This document shows positions 13,445 through 21,640 of a stretch of 28,869 nucleotides of DNA, in pieces. The notes beneath the pieces are model-generated. The model worked only from the letters and a program-made list of their open reading frames with translations, did not search any database and was not told the DNA's origin. How positions within the stretch are numbered: the first letter of the stretch is position 1; each line of letters starts with the position of its first letter. The DNA is from Desulfobulbaceae bacterium UBA5611. GTDB lineage: Bacteria; Desulfobacterota; Desulfobulbia; Desulfobulbales; Desulfocapsaceae. The position numbers and the translations under genes are program-made. The DNA is taken from positions 1 to 28,869 of the forward strand of contig DIKT01000087.1 of NCBI GenBank assembly GCA_002424635.1, read 5' to 3'.

Positions 13445-15358
13445 TTACATCAATTTACAAGGAAGCGAGACGACTATGCTGGTCCCTACCGCCTCCTCGC
13501 TCTGGAAAGTAATCGTGCCGCCATGTTCTTCAATAATCTTCATGGACATGGCCAGCCCCAGCCCCGTACCTTCCGGCTTGGTAGTAAAATAAGGATCGAA
13601 AATGCGAGGCAGATCGCCCTTACTGATACCTGACCCCGTATCTTTTATCGTAAAAACAATATTACCGTCCTGAACAGTAATGCTGATATCCAGACGACCG
13701 CCATGTTCCATTGCCTGGATGGAATTTAAAAAGAGATTAAGAAAAACCTGAATCAGCTTATCCTGATCGGCCTCCACTGACGGCAAATCATCCGCCATTG
13801 CCAGCTCTACTTTCACCCCGACAGACTCTGCATCCATACGGATCAGTGATACGGCTTTGCGCACCACCTCGGCCGGATCAACATCTCTTTTGATCAATTT
13901 CTGCGGACGGGCATAGTCGAGTAATTCACCAATACTGCGATTCAGACGCTCCACCTCCTGCACCAGGATATCAGCTGTCTCCAGATCGTTACTTTTTGCC
14001 GACCAGAGACGTCCTTGTTCCGGAGTCAAGGATGAGGCCGAAGCGACCTCCTGAAAGCGGGATTTGAGCAGAATGGCCAGACCTTTGATGGAACTCAACG
14101 GATTTCTTAATTCATGGGCAACGCCGGCTGCCATCTTGCCCAACGCAGCCATCCTCTCACTCCGGCGCAATTCTTCTTCCAGAGATTTGACTTGACTCAA
14201 ATCCTGAATAAGGAGCATGGCACCCGCTGCAGCACCTTCATTATCCTCTACCGACAAACTATTCAGCTGCAGGCTGCGTTTCACCCCTTTATTATCAGCC
14301 AGGATAATTTCCTTTTGTATCGCCTCATTCTGACAGTTACCCGGCAAAATCGTCCCGTCCGCTTGTTTAGTCGAACGCCCTTGGGCCAGCGCCAGAGCCA
14401 ATTCAGGCGCCAGCACCTCCTCAGGAACAGCACCAACCACCTCGTTTTCGACTACAGAGGCTAACTGTTCGGCAAAATGATTGCAGAGCACAATTTTCCC
14501 CTCGCTATCAGTCACAATTAAACCAACCGGCAGAGAGGAAATAAGAATATCACGAAAGGCCTTGATTCTACTTAATCTGCTCTGTGATCCTTTCAAACCT
14601 TGAAGTGTCAGTAGCGACAGCCAGCCACCGATGCCAACCAGCAAAAGGACAACCGACAGGATCACAATCTGCAGTAACTGCTGCCTGACAGCCTTGTTCA
14701 ACTGGGCGAGATCAAGCTCTACCAGGAGTATATACTTTTGCTTATTTACCCGTTCCAGTTCATCACTCCATTCAAGCGGGCAAAATTGAAAGCCAAGAAT
14801 TCGCCGTCTATTATCGCCACCACGACCTATACCTTGTCCATGTGGTTCCAATGGCCTGTTAGCAGTAGGAGCAAAAAAAGCAGCCACCTGAAAGGCAGTA
14901 GATTGATCAGAGCCACCAATACGATAAAGGAAATTACTCTGACCATGCATTCCCTGATCAAAGGAACTGATAAAGCCAAAGGTCTGCTTATCGACATATG
15001 AATTTACTTGTAGTGGCGAGGAACTGGCCAGTATTTTGCCCGCACCGTCCACCAGGACCAGAAAATTTACCCCCGGTTGCTCGGCGGCATGTTGCAGGAT
15101 TGATTGCACATGGTCAGTCGATTGCCAGACCGGCTGTCGACCTTCCCTGATCCCGCTCAGAAACGAGGCTCTGGCCCCGGAAGTCACAAAACGGATCAAC
15201 GTGATGCCCCGTTCGAGCAAAACCTCAGTCATCAGACTTTTTTCACGTCGATAATTATTGACGGCAAAAACGCCGATAATCATAGCCAGCAGGGCACAAG
15301 CCGCAGCCAGCACCCACGGTGAGACCAGTGCCAGATTATGTCCCTTCAAAACTTTCAT
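13445..15358 (-). CDS. ZraS-like sensor histidine kinase with an added PAS domain
   Basis: Membrane sensor kinase of 637 residues. Order: membrane helix (about 9-33), periplasmic domain (34-224), second membrane helix (about 226-250), PAS domain (about 265-385), HisKA with phospho-acceptor His415 in GVAHELRNPLSSIKGLA, and HATPase with DTGSGISKGDLPRIFDPYF and GTGLGLAM. The periplasmic part resembles E. coli ZraS near its start (ERGITLIRFVTSGARASF, then AEQPGVNFLVLVDGAGKI), and the kinase core is of the NtrB/ZraS type. The ATG overlaps the stop of the DUF6909 gene (ATGA), so the pair is co-translated. No response regulator is adjacent. Such kinases typically pair with sigma-54 activators. Confidence 0.88.
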   Translation of the reverse strand: MKVLKGHNLALVSPWVLAAACALLAMIIGVFAVNNYRREKSLMTEVLLERGITLIRFVTSGARASFLSGIREGRQPVWQSTDHVQSILQHAAEQPGVNFLVLVDGAGKILASSSPLQVNSYVDKQTFGFISSFDQGMHGQSNFLYRIGGSDQSTAFQVAAFFAPTANRPLEPHGQGIGRGGDNRRRILGFQFCPLEWSDELERVNKQKYILLVELDLAQLNKAVRQQLLQIVILSVVLLLVGIGGWLSLLTLQGLKGSQSRLSRIKAFRDILISSLPVGLIVTDSEGKIVLCNHFAEQLASVVENEVVGAVPEEVLAPELALALAQGRSTKQADGTILPGNCQNEAIQKEIILADNKGVKRSLQLNSLSVEDNEGAAAGAMLLIQDLSQVKSLEEELRRSERMAALGKMAAGVAHELRNPLSSIKGLAILLKSRFQEVASASSLTPEQGRLWSAKSNDLETADILVQEVERLNRSIGELLDYARPQKLIKRDVDPAEVVRKAVSLIRMDAESVGVKVELAMADDLPSVEADQDKLIQVFLNLFLNSIQAMEHGGRLDISITVQDGNIVFTIKDTGSGISKGDLPRIFDPYFTTKPEGTGLGLAMSMKIIEEHGGTITFQSEEAVGTSIVVSLPCKLM

Positions 15359-17055
15359 TGTCGTCGTTCAATTGGAGGATTTAAAATTTTCTGTAGCAGG
15401 ACCTTGGTAATAAGGTAAGTAGGAGCTATCCCTTGCGCACCCATGGAGCCGGCGGCCAGGGTCTGTCCGCCAAAAAGAGGATTATCGGAGGCGTAATAGG
15501 CATACCGCACTCGCACCTTGGTGGAGATATGTTTCTGGATTACCGCCGCATTAATAGCCCGCTGATAATGTCCTCCCTCCATCTCCAATCCTACCGCCTT
15601 CCAGCTGGAAATATAAAAACGCTCCAGGACATCACGATTCTGCAGGGAAGTACCGAGCACAGTCACCATTGGCCCTACGTATACATCAGCCTTCCCTTCA
15701 AAATCTTCAACCTTCAAGTCATTGACCACAATATAATTATGCGGTGTGCCCTCCATGACATGAGCTGTCGCCAGCATGATATCCCCCTTTTTACCGGGTA
15801 GGATACCGGCCTTACCCATTATTGAAATAGACTCAATCTGGAAGGTGATCATTCCTTCCTCGTAAGGACAGGGACATAAAAGCTCATCCATGATTTCAAA
15901 GGCCTGGGTGCCAAAGGCATAATCCATAACGACAATGACGGGTTTTTCTTTCTGGATATAATCAAGATCGACGGACAGATCTGAATGAAGCAGATCGCCC
16001 TTTATCTCTGCTACATCAATGACCATGACATCAATATTCGATCCTGACAGATCCAGAAGAAACGAGAAACCATACTGCTGAGCAAAGGTTACTACCTCGG
16101 CATCTTTATCCATTAAAGCCGGGACTATATCGTAGAGACTGGCCGGCACGCTCTCTCCTCTTTTCTTCATTGTGCCAGCGCCGTAGAGGACATTTTTCAC
16201 GGAATGCATGTTGGCACTGATAATATGCAGCGGCCGTTTATGCAGACTCCGCTGATATAGATGTTCCTTCACTGCTTTCGCCCAGGCTGAAGCATATTTA
16301 TGATGACCGATCATTTCCTGCAGAGAAGGAGTGAAATAAATGGTCAGGTGCTCATCAATTGATTTATGCTCATTAATTATACGCTCTCCCATCTCGTAAA
16401 TGATGGAGAACAAGCCATTATTGTAGCGCTGGCCGTGATGGGTTTTGTTCATATTTTCATAACAGGCCCGGGTCTCTTTATAAGTGCGGCCGAGAATGAT
16501 GGACAGGTTCCAGATAGCCTGATCAAGAACCGCCCCCTCCAGCTCCAATTCTCCGCGGGCAGCTTTACCTAGATCATGCCATTCGGAACAGGTCCCGCCT
16601 TCCTTATCACAGATCTGTTGCTGGACCTTCTGGGCTTCGATATTCAAGAAAGTAAGATGGGTCAGGATATCATAGATTTCCGACAATCCTTTCGTGATAA
16701 CAAAACAGATTTCCTTTTCTGAGACCACATAAGATAAGCGCCGCCGTTTCAGAGGAATAATCTGCTCAAAGGAGGTACCTTGAAAATCCTCATGGCCGGT
16801 GAGAATGATCCGGTTGCATTTTTCAATCCCTCTGGGCAGCCGATCTATTACATACTCCAGTCCCTGCAATTCCATAACCCGAGGATCACTCATGGAACCG
16901 TAGATTTCGGGCGAAAATAATTTTAATGATTCCGCCAATTTTTCTCCGGATTTTCCCGAAGGCTTATAATAGCCGCGCAGAGTCAAGGCATCAGCAAGAG
17001 TTTGAAATGTGCGAATGGCAAGACGGGCTCGTTGTGATTTGGTAAGATCCTCCAT
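15355..17055 (-). CDS. DUF6909-family protein
   Basis: Soluble protein of about 566 residues with no signal peptide. I recognise the DUF6909 family but no established function. The N-terminal half is mostly helical (KSQRARLAIRTFQTLADALT at the start). The C-terminal half is alpha/beta, with Gly-rich turns and hydrophobic strands such as IDVMVIDVAEIKGD and VIVVMDYAFGTQAFEIMDEL. A segment KAVGLEMEGGHYQRAI near residue 500 recalls the Glu-Met-Glu ribose-binding motif of nucleoside phosphorylases, so a nucleoside-phosphorylase-like fold is a guess. GAGGAG lies 6 bases before ATG 17055, better than the GTG at 17058. It is coupled to a sensor kinase, suggesting a role in its signalling. Confidence 0.78.
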   Translation of the reverse strand: MEDLTKSQRARLAIRTFQTLADALTLRGYYKPSGKSGEKLAESLKLFSPEIYGSMSDPRVMELQGLEYVIDRLPRGIEKCNRIILTGHEDFQGTSFEQIIPLKRRRLSYVVSEKEICFVITKGLSEIYDILTHLTFLNIEAQKVQQQICDKEGGTCSEWHDLGKAARGELELEGAVLDQAIWNLSIILGRTYKETRACYENMNKTHHGQRYNNGLFSIIYEMGERIINEHKSIDEHLTIYFTPSLQEMIGHHKYASAWAKAVKEHLYQRSLHKRPLHIISANMHSVKNVLYGAGTMKKRGESVPASLYDIVPALMDKDAEVVTFAQQYGFSFLLDLSGSNIDVMVIDVAEIKGDLLHSDLSVDLDYIQKEKPVIVVMDYAFGTQAFEIMDELLCPCPYEEGMITFQIESISIMGKAGILPGKKGDIMLATAHVMEGTPHNYIVVNDLKVEDFEGKADVYVGPMVTVLGTSLQNRDVLERFYISSWKAVGLEMEGGHYQRAINAAVIQKHISTKVRVRYAYYASDNPLFGGQTLAAGSMGAQGIAPTYLITKVLLQKILNPPIERRQ

Positions 17056-17109
17056 CACCAGCTCCTCTTTTCATAATTAGGGATAAATAAGAATAAGCAT
17101 GAAAAGGCT

Positions 17110-17139
17110 ACTATACTATTATCAGCTTTGAAGAAGCAA
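17110..17139 (-). promoter_or_regulatory. Probable promoter of the DUF6909/kinase operon
   Basis: Minus strand: TTGCTT (about 17139-17134), 18 bases, then TATAGT (about 17115-17110). It is followed by an AT-rich leader and GAGGAG before the DUF6909 start. The match is moderate. Confidence 0.4.
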
Positions 17140-17223
17140 TCTTGGTGTATTGCCTATAGAAGAAAAAAGAATATAGCCAGGAGGAAGAAAGCTAAGAGAA
17201 TGACCAGGCGGGAATATCAGGAA

Positions 17224-17269
17224 AACCATCTTTGCGTTACCTGAGATATTTCAGGCAAACGCAAAGGTT
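17224..17269. terminator. Long hairpin after the cold-shock gene, probable terminator
   Basis: CTTTGCGTT (17230-17238) pairs with AACGCAAAG (17258-17266), and CCTGA pairs with TCAGG inside it, closed by AACC/GGTT outside. On the minus strand GGTTTTCC follows, a weak T-run. It lies 14 bases past the csp stop, so it probably ends that transcript. Confidence 0.55.
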
Positions 17270-17282
17270 AAATCTATTGTCC

Positions 17283-17486
17283 CTAATCAACTTTACGAAC
17301 ATTGGCAGCAGCAGGCCCTTTAGGTCCTTCTGTAATTTCAAACTGAACCCTGTCACCTTCATTCAAAGTTTTGAAACCTTCAGTAGCGATGGCAGAATAA
17401 TGGACAAAGACATCCTTGCCGCCATCTTGCTCAATAAAACCAAAACCCTTGGACTCATTAAACCACTTTACTGTGCCTTGTAACAT
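17283..17486 (-). CDS. cspA: CspA-family cold-shock protein
   Basis: OB-fold RNA chaperone of 67 residues, standard length. The RNA-binding motifs KGFGFI (RNP1, about 13-18) and DVFVHYSAI (RNP2, about 25-33) are both intact, with the usual aromatic surface (Trp, Phe, His, Phe) and the ending GPKGPAAANV. It melts or stabilises RNA hairpins, at low temperature or constitutively. AGGAG is about 12 bases before the ATG, wider than usual. A structured leader with a strong -35 lies upstream, and a hairpin follows the stop, so it is a single-gene transcript. Whether it is cold-induced cannot be told. Confidence 0.96.
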   Translation of the reverse strand: MLQGTVKWFNESKGFGFIEQDGGKDVFVHYSAIATEGFKTLNEGDRVQFEITEGPKGPAAANVRKVD

Positions 17487-17509
17487 AATAACTTTTCACT
17501 CCTAATAGT

Positions 17510-17598
17510 GTATTTTTCAAATACGTATGTTGTGCAGCAGTTAGAACTAACAACCAGCAGATGCATAAATAAATTTTTATGATCAAACTATCTGTCAA
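17510..17598 (-). promoter_or_regulatory. csp promoter and leader
   Basis: Minus strand: TTGACA (17598-17593) followed by an AT-rich region (likely -10 within ATAAAAATTTATTTATG). The leader contains a small perfect hairpin GTATTT/AAATAC (17524-17510), just before the ribosome site. The arrangement resembles temperature-responsive csp leaders; the exact -10 is uncertain. Confidence 0.5.
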
Positions 17599-17710
17599 GC
17601 AAAAACACCACACGATTAAATACCTATTTTTTTTATATCAAATCGTATCCTGAAAAACCAGAAAAAAATACATTATTAAAAATACAATTAACTATCCAAT
17701 TTCATTACTT

Positions 17711-19339
17711 TTAACGTAAAGCCAGCAATGACGGATCATAGTCTGGCGGCGCCTCATATCCTAGAAGATTACAGATAGTTGCAGCAACATTAGTCAATCC
17801 TGGCTGGTCCACATGACTCAGCTGGAAAGAATTCCGGTGGTTATAATCCTTGATAATGAAGGGCACCGGATTTCTGGTATGGGCCACCATGGCTACATAC
17901 TCGCCATTTTTTTCGGTCCACATACATTCAGCGTTGCCATGGTCAGCAGTAATCAAGGCGATACCGCCGGCCTTTTCAAGGGCGACCAGGATCCTCGACA
18001 GCGCTAAATCGACGGTTTCCATGGCGATGCGTACTGAGATCTCCACTCCGGTATGGCCGACCATATCCCCATTGGCCAGATTGAGACGGATAAATTTATA
18101 GCTGTTGCCGGCAATGGCAGCTATTACCGAATCGGTGATTTCCGCGGCCTTCATCCAGGGGCGCTGATCAAAGGTGACCCGGTCTGAGGGAATCTCCACA
18201 TAAGTCTCCAGTTGGTCATCTATGTATCCTGATCTATTGCCGTTCCAGAAATAGGTAACATGGCCGAACTTCTGGGTCTCCGAAATGGCATAAGATTTAA
18301 TTCCTGCCGTGCACAGATATTCGCCCAGCGGCCTGGCGAAGGCCGGTGGCTCCACCAGATAGTGCGCCGGGATATGGGCGTCGCCATCATATTGCATGAT
18401 CCCGGCATAAAACAGATCAGGCACCCGTTTGCGGTCAAACTCATCCAGAGATACTTCCTCAAAGGCCCGAGAAATTTCGATGGCCCGATCGCCCCGGAAA
18501 TTAAAGAGGATCACCGCATCACCATCGGCCATCATGCCAACTGGTATCTGCTCCTCATCAACTATCACAAAGCTCTCCATGTACTGATCAGTCATGGTCG
18601 GATCTTCATCATAATAACACTGAATAGCAGCAGAGGCGGACGGAAACGGCCGTCCCTCGCCCAGCACATGAGCCTCCCAGCCCCGCTTCACCACAGACCA
18701 ATCGGCATTATAACGATCCATAGTCGTGATCATCCTGCCGCCACCGGAGGCAATCTGGTAGTCCCGACCTTCGCTTGACAGGTTGCGCAGTCTCTGCTCC
18801 AGAGGGACAAAATAATCAAGGGCGCTCCGCGGTCCAACATCACGGCCATCAATAAGGCCATGGACCCTGACCTGCCGGATACCCTCCCGGACACATTGAT
18901 CGAGAATGGCATAGAGATGACTTACATGGCTGTGCACATTACCGTCGGAAATCATACCGATCAGGTGCAGGGTGCCTCCTATGGCCGTCCGCGCTCTAAC
19001 CTCCCGCCAGGCCGTGCCGGTAAAAGCAGTCCCGCTACTTAAGGCTTCGCTTACCAGCTTGGCCCCTTGAGCAAAAATCCGGCCGGCCCCCAGGGCATTA
19101 TGACCGACCTCGGAATTGCCCATATCATCATCAGATGGCAAACCTACAGCGGTGCCGTGCGCCTTGAGATGAGTTACCAGCTCACTCTGCAATAGTTCAT
19201 CGAGCAAAGGAGTATAGGCCATATAAACCCCGTTGCTCGTATTCTCAGGTCCGAGCCCGACGCCATCCAAAATCACAGTGACCACCGGACCCGGAAAAGA
19301 ATTATATCCGGTTAGCGGCTTCAGGTTCAAATCAGACAT
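17711..19339 (-). CDS. gpmI: GpmI, 2,3-bisphosphoglycerate-independent phosphoglycerate mutase
   Basis: Manganese-dependent glycolytic/gluconeogenic mutase (3-phosphoglycerate to 2-phosphoglycerate) of the alkaline phosphatase superfamily, cytoplasmic. It has 542 residues, slightly above the usual 510. Metal and catalytic motifs: VILDGVG with Asp25, the nucleophile Ser76 in DMGNSEVGHNALGAGR, HGLIDGRDVGPRSAL, NFRGDRA, NGDMVGHTG and ITADHGNAE. ATG at 19339 is chosen because GAGGAG lies 7 bases upstream; an in-frame start at 19360 would precede that site. It sits 47 bases downstream of rsmE. Confidence 0.96.
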   Translation of the reverse strand: MSDLNLKPLTGYNSFPGPVVTVILDGVGLGPENTSNGVYMAYTPLLDELLQSELVTHLKAHGTAVGLPSDDDMGNSEVGHNALGAGRIFAQGAKLVSEALSSGTAFTGTAWREVRARTAIGGTLHLIGMISDGNVHSHVSHLYAILDQCVREGIRQVRVHGLIDGRDVGPRSALDYFVPLEQRLRNLSSEGRDYQIASGGGRMITTMDRYNADWSVVKRGWEAHVLGEGRPFPSASAAIQCYYDEDPTMTDQYMESFVIVDEEQIPVGMMADGDAVILFNFRGDRAIEISRAFEEVSLDEFDRKRVPDLFYAGIMQYDGDAHIPAHYLVEPPAFARPLGEYLCTAGIKSYAISETQKFGHVTYFWNGNRSGYIDDQLETYVEIPSDRVTFDQRPWMKAAEITDSVIAAIAGNSYKFIRLNLANGDMVGHTGVEISVRIAMETVDLALSRILVALEKAGGIALITADHGNAECMWTEKNGEYVAMVAHTRNPVPFIIKDYNHRNSFQLSHVDQPGLTNVAATICNLLGYEAPPDYDPSLLALR

Positions 19340-19386
19340 TTTTTCTCCTCTTGGCAACATTTTATTACGGCTTTTACAAGCCGCCC

Positions 19387-20136
19387 TTAGAGAGACAGGC
19401 TCTCTCGACGTTCTGACAGGCGGCCATGCAGGGCAACCACTGCAGTATCTACCTTTAAAATCCGCTCCCCCAGCGAGAAGGCGGAAAAACCACAGGCGGA
19501 GAACTGGTTAATTTCATAATCAATCCAACCTCCCTCCGGACCTATTGCTAGCAGCAGACGTTCCGGCCGCTCAGTAATAACTGTGTTCAGGCTGGCATTA
19601 CTGCCAGGATGAGCAATAAGCAGATGGCTGTAACCATTGATTTTCTCTGGAATTACATCCTCAATAAACGGCTTGAAGCGCTCATAAATGTGCACTGCAG
19701 GCACTCTGGTATCAACTGCTTGCTCAAGACCGGCTAATAGATGGGGCCGATACTCTTCTTCTTGGAGAAGATTGGCACTCCAGAAACTTTTTTCCACGCG
19801 CTGGGCATGAGTTATAAAAATGGTTCCCACCCCCAAGGCGGCGGCCTGACTGAAGATGCGCTTGAGCATAATGGGCCGGGGCAAGGCAAGCAGCAGATCA
19901 ATGGGCGGTTTCTCGGCCATTGCTTCCGTACATTGTACCTGCAGATCAACCTGAAATGGATATTTGCGGCCCAGAGCTAACACGGTACCGTATCCTTTGG
20001 GTCCATCAATAATACCGATCCGGACAGTATCGCCGACCTGGACCTGCAGCACCTTGAGCAGATGTTTGGCCCGACGATCGGTGAGCACAATCCTGGCATC
20101 GTGAATTTCTTTTTGATCCAACAGGACAATATTCAT
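19387..20136 (-). CDS. rsmE: RsmE, 16S rRNA (uracil-1498-N3) methyltransferase
   Basis: SPOUT-class methyltransferase of U1498 in the 30S decoding region, 249 residues, normal size. An N-terminal PUA-like part contains HLLKVLQVQVGDTVRIG. The C-terminal knot carries LLIAHPG, LLLAIGPEGGWIDYEI and FSLGERILKVDTAVVAL, matching the family patterns IGPEGGF and LG.RIL..ETA. A few family positions are conservatively changed (Trp for Phe, Lys-Val-Asp for Arg-Thr-Glu). No clear ribosome site. It lies between cvfB and gpmI on the same strand. Confidence 0.94.
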   Translation of the reverse strand: MNIVLLDQKEIHDARIVLTDRRAKHLLKVLQVQVGDTVRIGIIDGPKGYGTVLALGRKYPFQVDLQVQCTEAMAEKPPIDLLLALPRPIMLKRIFSQAAALGVGTIFITHAQRVEKSFWSANLLQEEEYRPHLLAGLEQAVDTRVPAVHIYERFKPFIEDVIPEKINGYSHLLIAHPGSNASLNTVITERPERLLLAIGPEGGWIDYEINQFSACGFSAFSLGERILKVDTAVVALHGRLSERRESLSL

Positions 20137-20206
20137 TTGAGTACAGCTTTCAACTAATTGATTTCATGCAGCAAATAATATATGCTCAGGCTAGGCAAGG
20201 CTTCCA

Positions 20207-21040
20207 TTAATCGGCAATTTTAATACCATTGATATCGATCATAATCAGCCTTTTTTTGTAGAGGGCGCCGATGGCCTTCTTGAAAGTTTTTTTACTGACC
20301 CCAAATGTGGCATAAATCTCTTCCGGCTGACTTTTATCAGTGATGGCAATCTTACCACCATGCTCTTTGATAGTCTCCAGAATAATCTGGGCACTGGCAT
20401 CAACGCCCTGATAGCCGGGTTTTTGCAGGGCCAGATCAATCTTGAGGTCTTCGCGTATTTTTTTAATATAACCCTGCAACTGCTGACCGACGCTCAACTT
20501 TTGAAATACCTCGCTATCATAGAGCATGCCTTCATGAGCCAGATTGACAAGCGCTTTGTAGCCCAGGTCTGTTTTGTCATAGATAACAAGATCTACTTGT
20601 TCGCCTTCTCTATATTCCGGGCTCTGCAGGTCAAGAAACTTCTCCAGCTTTGACGAGGCGGTGATCCGTCTGGTCTGCTTATCAAGGAAGACAAAAACAA
20701 CATAGGCATTTCCCTCCCTCATCTGCTCCTGCTGCTCACTTTTGGGTACAAACAGATCAAGATCCAGTCCCCAGTCCAGATAGGCACCGGCTGCCGTGTT
20801 TTCGACTACCGGCAGACAGGCAAACTGGCCGACCGTGACTGTCGGTTTCTGAGTGGTGGCCCGGAGCCGATCTTCCCGGTCAACATAAATAAAGACCTCG
20901 AGCTCATCGCCTGGCCGGCAATTAGCAGGCACATATCTGCTCGGCAACAGGACATCGCCTTTATCTTCACCATCAAGATGGACGCCATAGTCCCGTGTGC
21001 TCTTCACCTTCAGCTTATTCAGCCTGCCTACCTGTGCCAT
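20207..21040 (-). CDS. cvfB: CvfB-like S1 RNA-binding protein
   Basis: RNA-binding protein of the CvfB/YitL family, 277 residues, usual length. Three S1-like beta barrels run from residue 1 to about 205 (MAQVGRLNKLKVKSTRDYGVHL; the second near AGAYLDWGLDLDLFVP; the third near YKALVNLAHEGMLYDSEVF), followed by a winged-helix domain with FGVSKKTFKKAIGALYKKRLI. CvfB was described as a virulence-gene regulator in Staphylococcus; the role in this lineage is unknown. AAGGAAG lies 6 bases before the ATG. Its start overlaps the end of the acetyltransferase gene by 13 bases, so the two are probably co-transcribed. Confidence 0.9.
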   Translation of the reverse strand: MAQVGRLNKLKVKSTRDYGVHLDGEDKGDVLLPSRYVPANCRPGDELEVFIYVDREDRLRATTQKPTVTVGQFACLPVVENTAAGAYLDWGLDLDLFVPKSEQQEQMREGNAYVVFVFLDKQTRRITASSKLEKFLDLQSPEYREGEQVDLVIYDKTDLGYKALVNLAHEGMLYDSEVFQKLSVGQQLQGYIKKIREDLKIDLALQKPGYQGVDASAQIILETIKEHGGKIAITDKSQPEEIYATFGVSKKTFKKAIGALYKKRLIMIDINGIKIAD

Positions 21041-21576
21041 TTTCTTCCTTTTAACTGGTTACGCGCTGCAGATAATCCAGCCTTCTGCCGGCCTGCAAGC
21101 CCGATATTAAACTCCGCTTCATAGCCGACGGTGAAATCAGTCATCATCTTATTGCGGATGCTTAAGAAATGACCATTACCCTTCTCAAAAGGACAAAGAG
21201 GCTCAGTGCAAGGCTCAAATCCGAATCTTTTATAAAAACCGGGAGCACCTAACACAAAGATGGTGCTTTCTTTGATAACATCCTGGCGCAAGGCAAAACG
21301 CAGCAGTTCAGAGCCGATTCCCTGCTGTTGAAATTCCGGCTTTACCGCTAACGGCGCCAGATGCAGGCCGCAGACAGCAGAACCGTGATAGGCCTGCGAA
21401 AAGGCAATATAGGCAATGACCCTGTTAGTATGAATACCAACCCATTCATGCACAAGAGTGTGGTTTTTATGAAAATTTTCCACTAACTGTACTTCATAGG
21501 TGCTCCCCGGAAACGCCTGTTGCAATAAGGCCGCAGCCTTGACATAAAGTTCCGGGGTAAGTTTTCGTATTTTCAT
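21028..21576 (-). CDS. GNAT-family N-acetyltransferase (YhbS-like)
   Basis: Acetyl-CoA-dependent acetyltransferase of 182 residues. The acetyl-CoA-binding motif A reads LAVKPEFQQQGIGSELLRFAL (Gln-x-x-Gly-x-Gly type), and the later strand FVLGAPGFYKRFGFEP is characteristic of the YhbS-like subgroup (GxPxYYxRFGF). The substrate is unknown. It overlaps the cvfB start by 13 bases, which is typical of co-transcription. No strong ribosome site before the ATG at 21576. Confidence 0.85.
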   Translation of the reverse strand: MKIRKLTPELYVKAAALLQQAFPGSTYEVQLVENFHKNHTLVHEWVGIHTNRVIAYIAFSQAYHGSAVCGLHLAPLAVKPEFQQQGIGSELLRFALRQDVIKESTIFVLGAPGFYKRFGFEPCTEPLCPFEKGNGHFLSIRNKMMTDFTVGYEAEFNIGLAGRQKAGLSAARNQLKGRKWHR

Positions 21577-21640
21577 GGATTTACTTTTTCGTAATCAAGA
21601 CTGCCCTGCATCCCTATCAACAAGCTAAATAACTGCAAGG

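Noticed and set aside
17202..17246. Fourteen-codon plus-strand ORF ahead of the hairpin near csp (AGGAGG upstream)
   Set aside because: The ribosome-like site is about 15 bases from the ATG, the ORF runs into the hairpin, and nothing else supports it.
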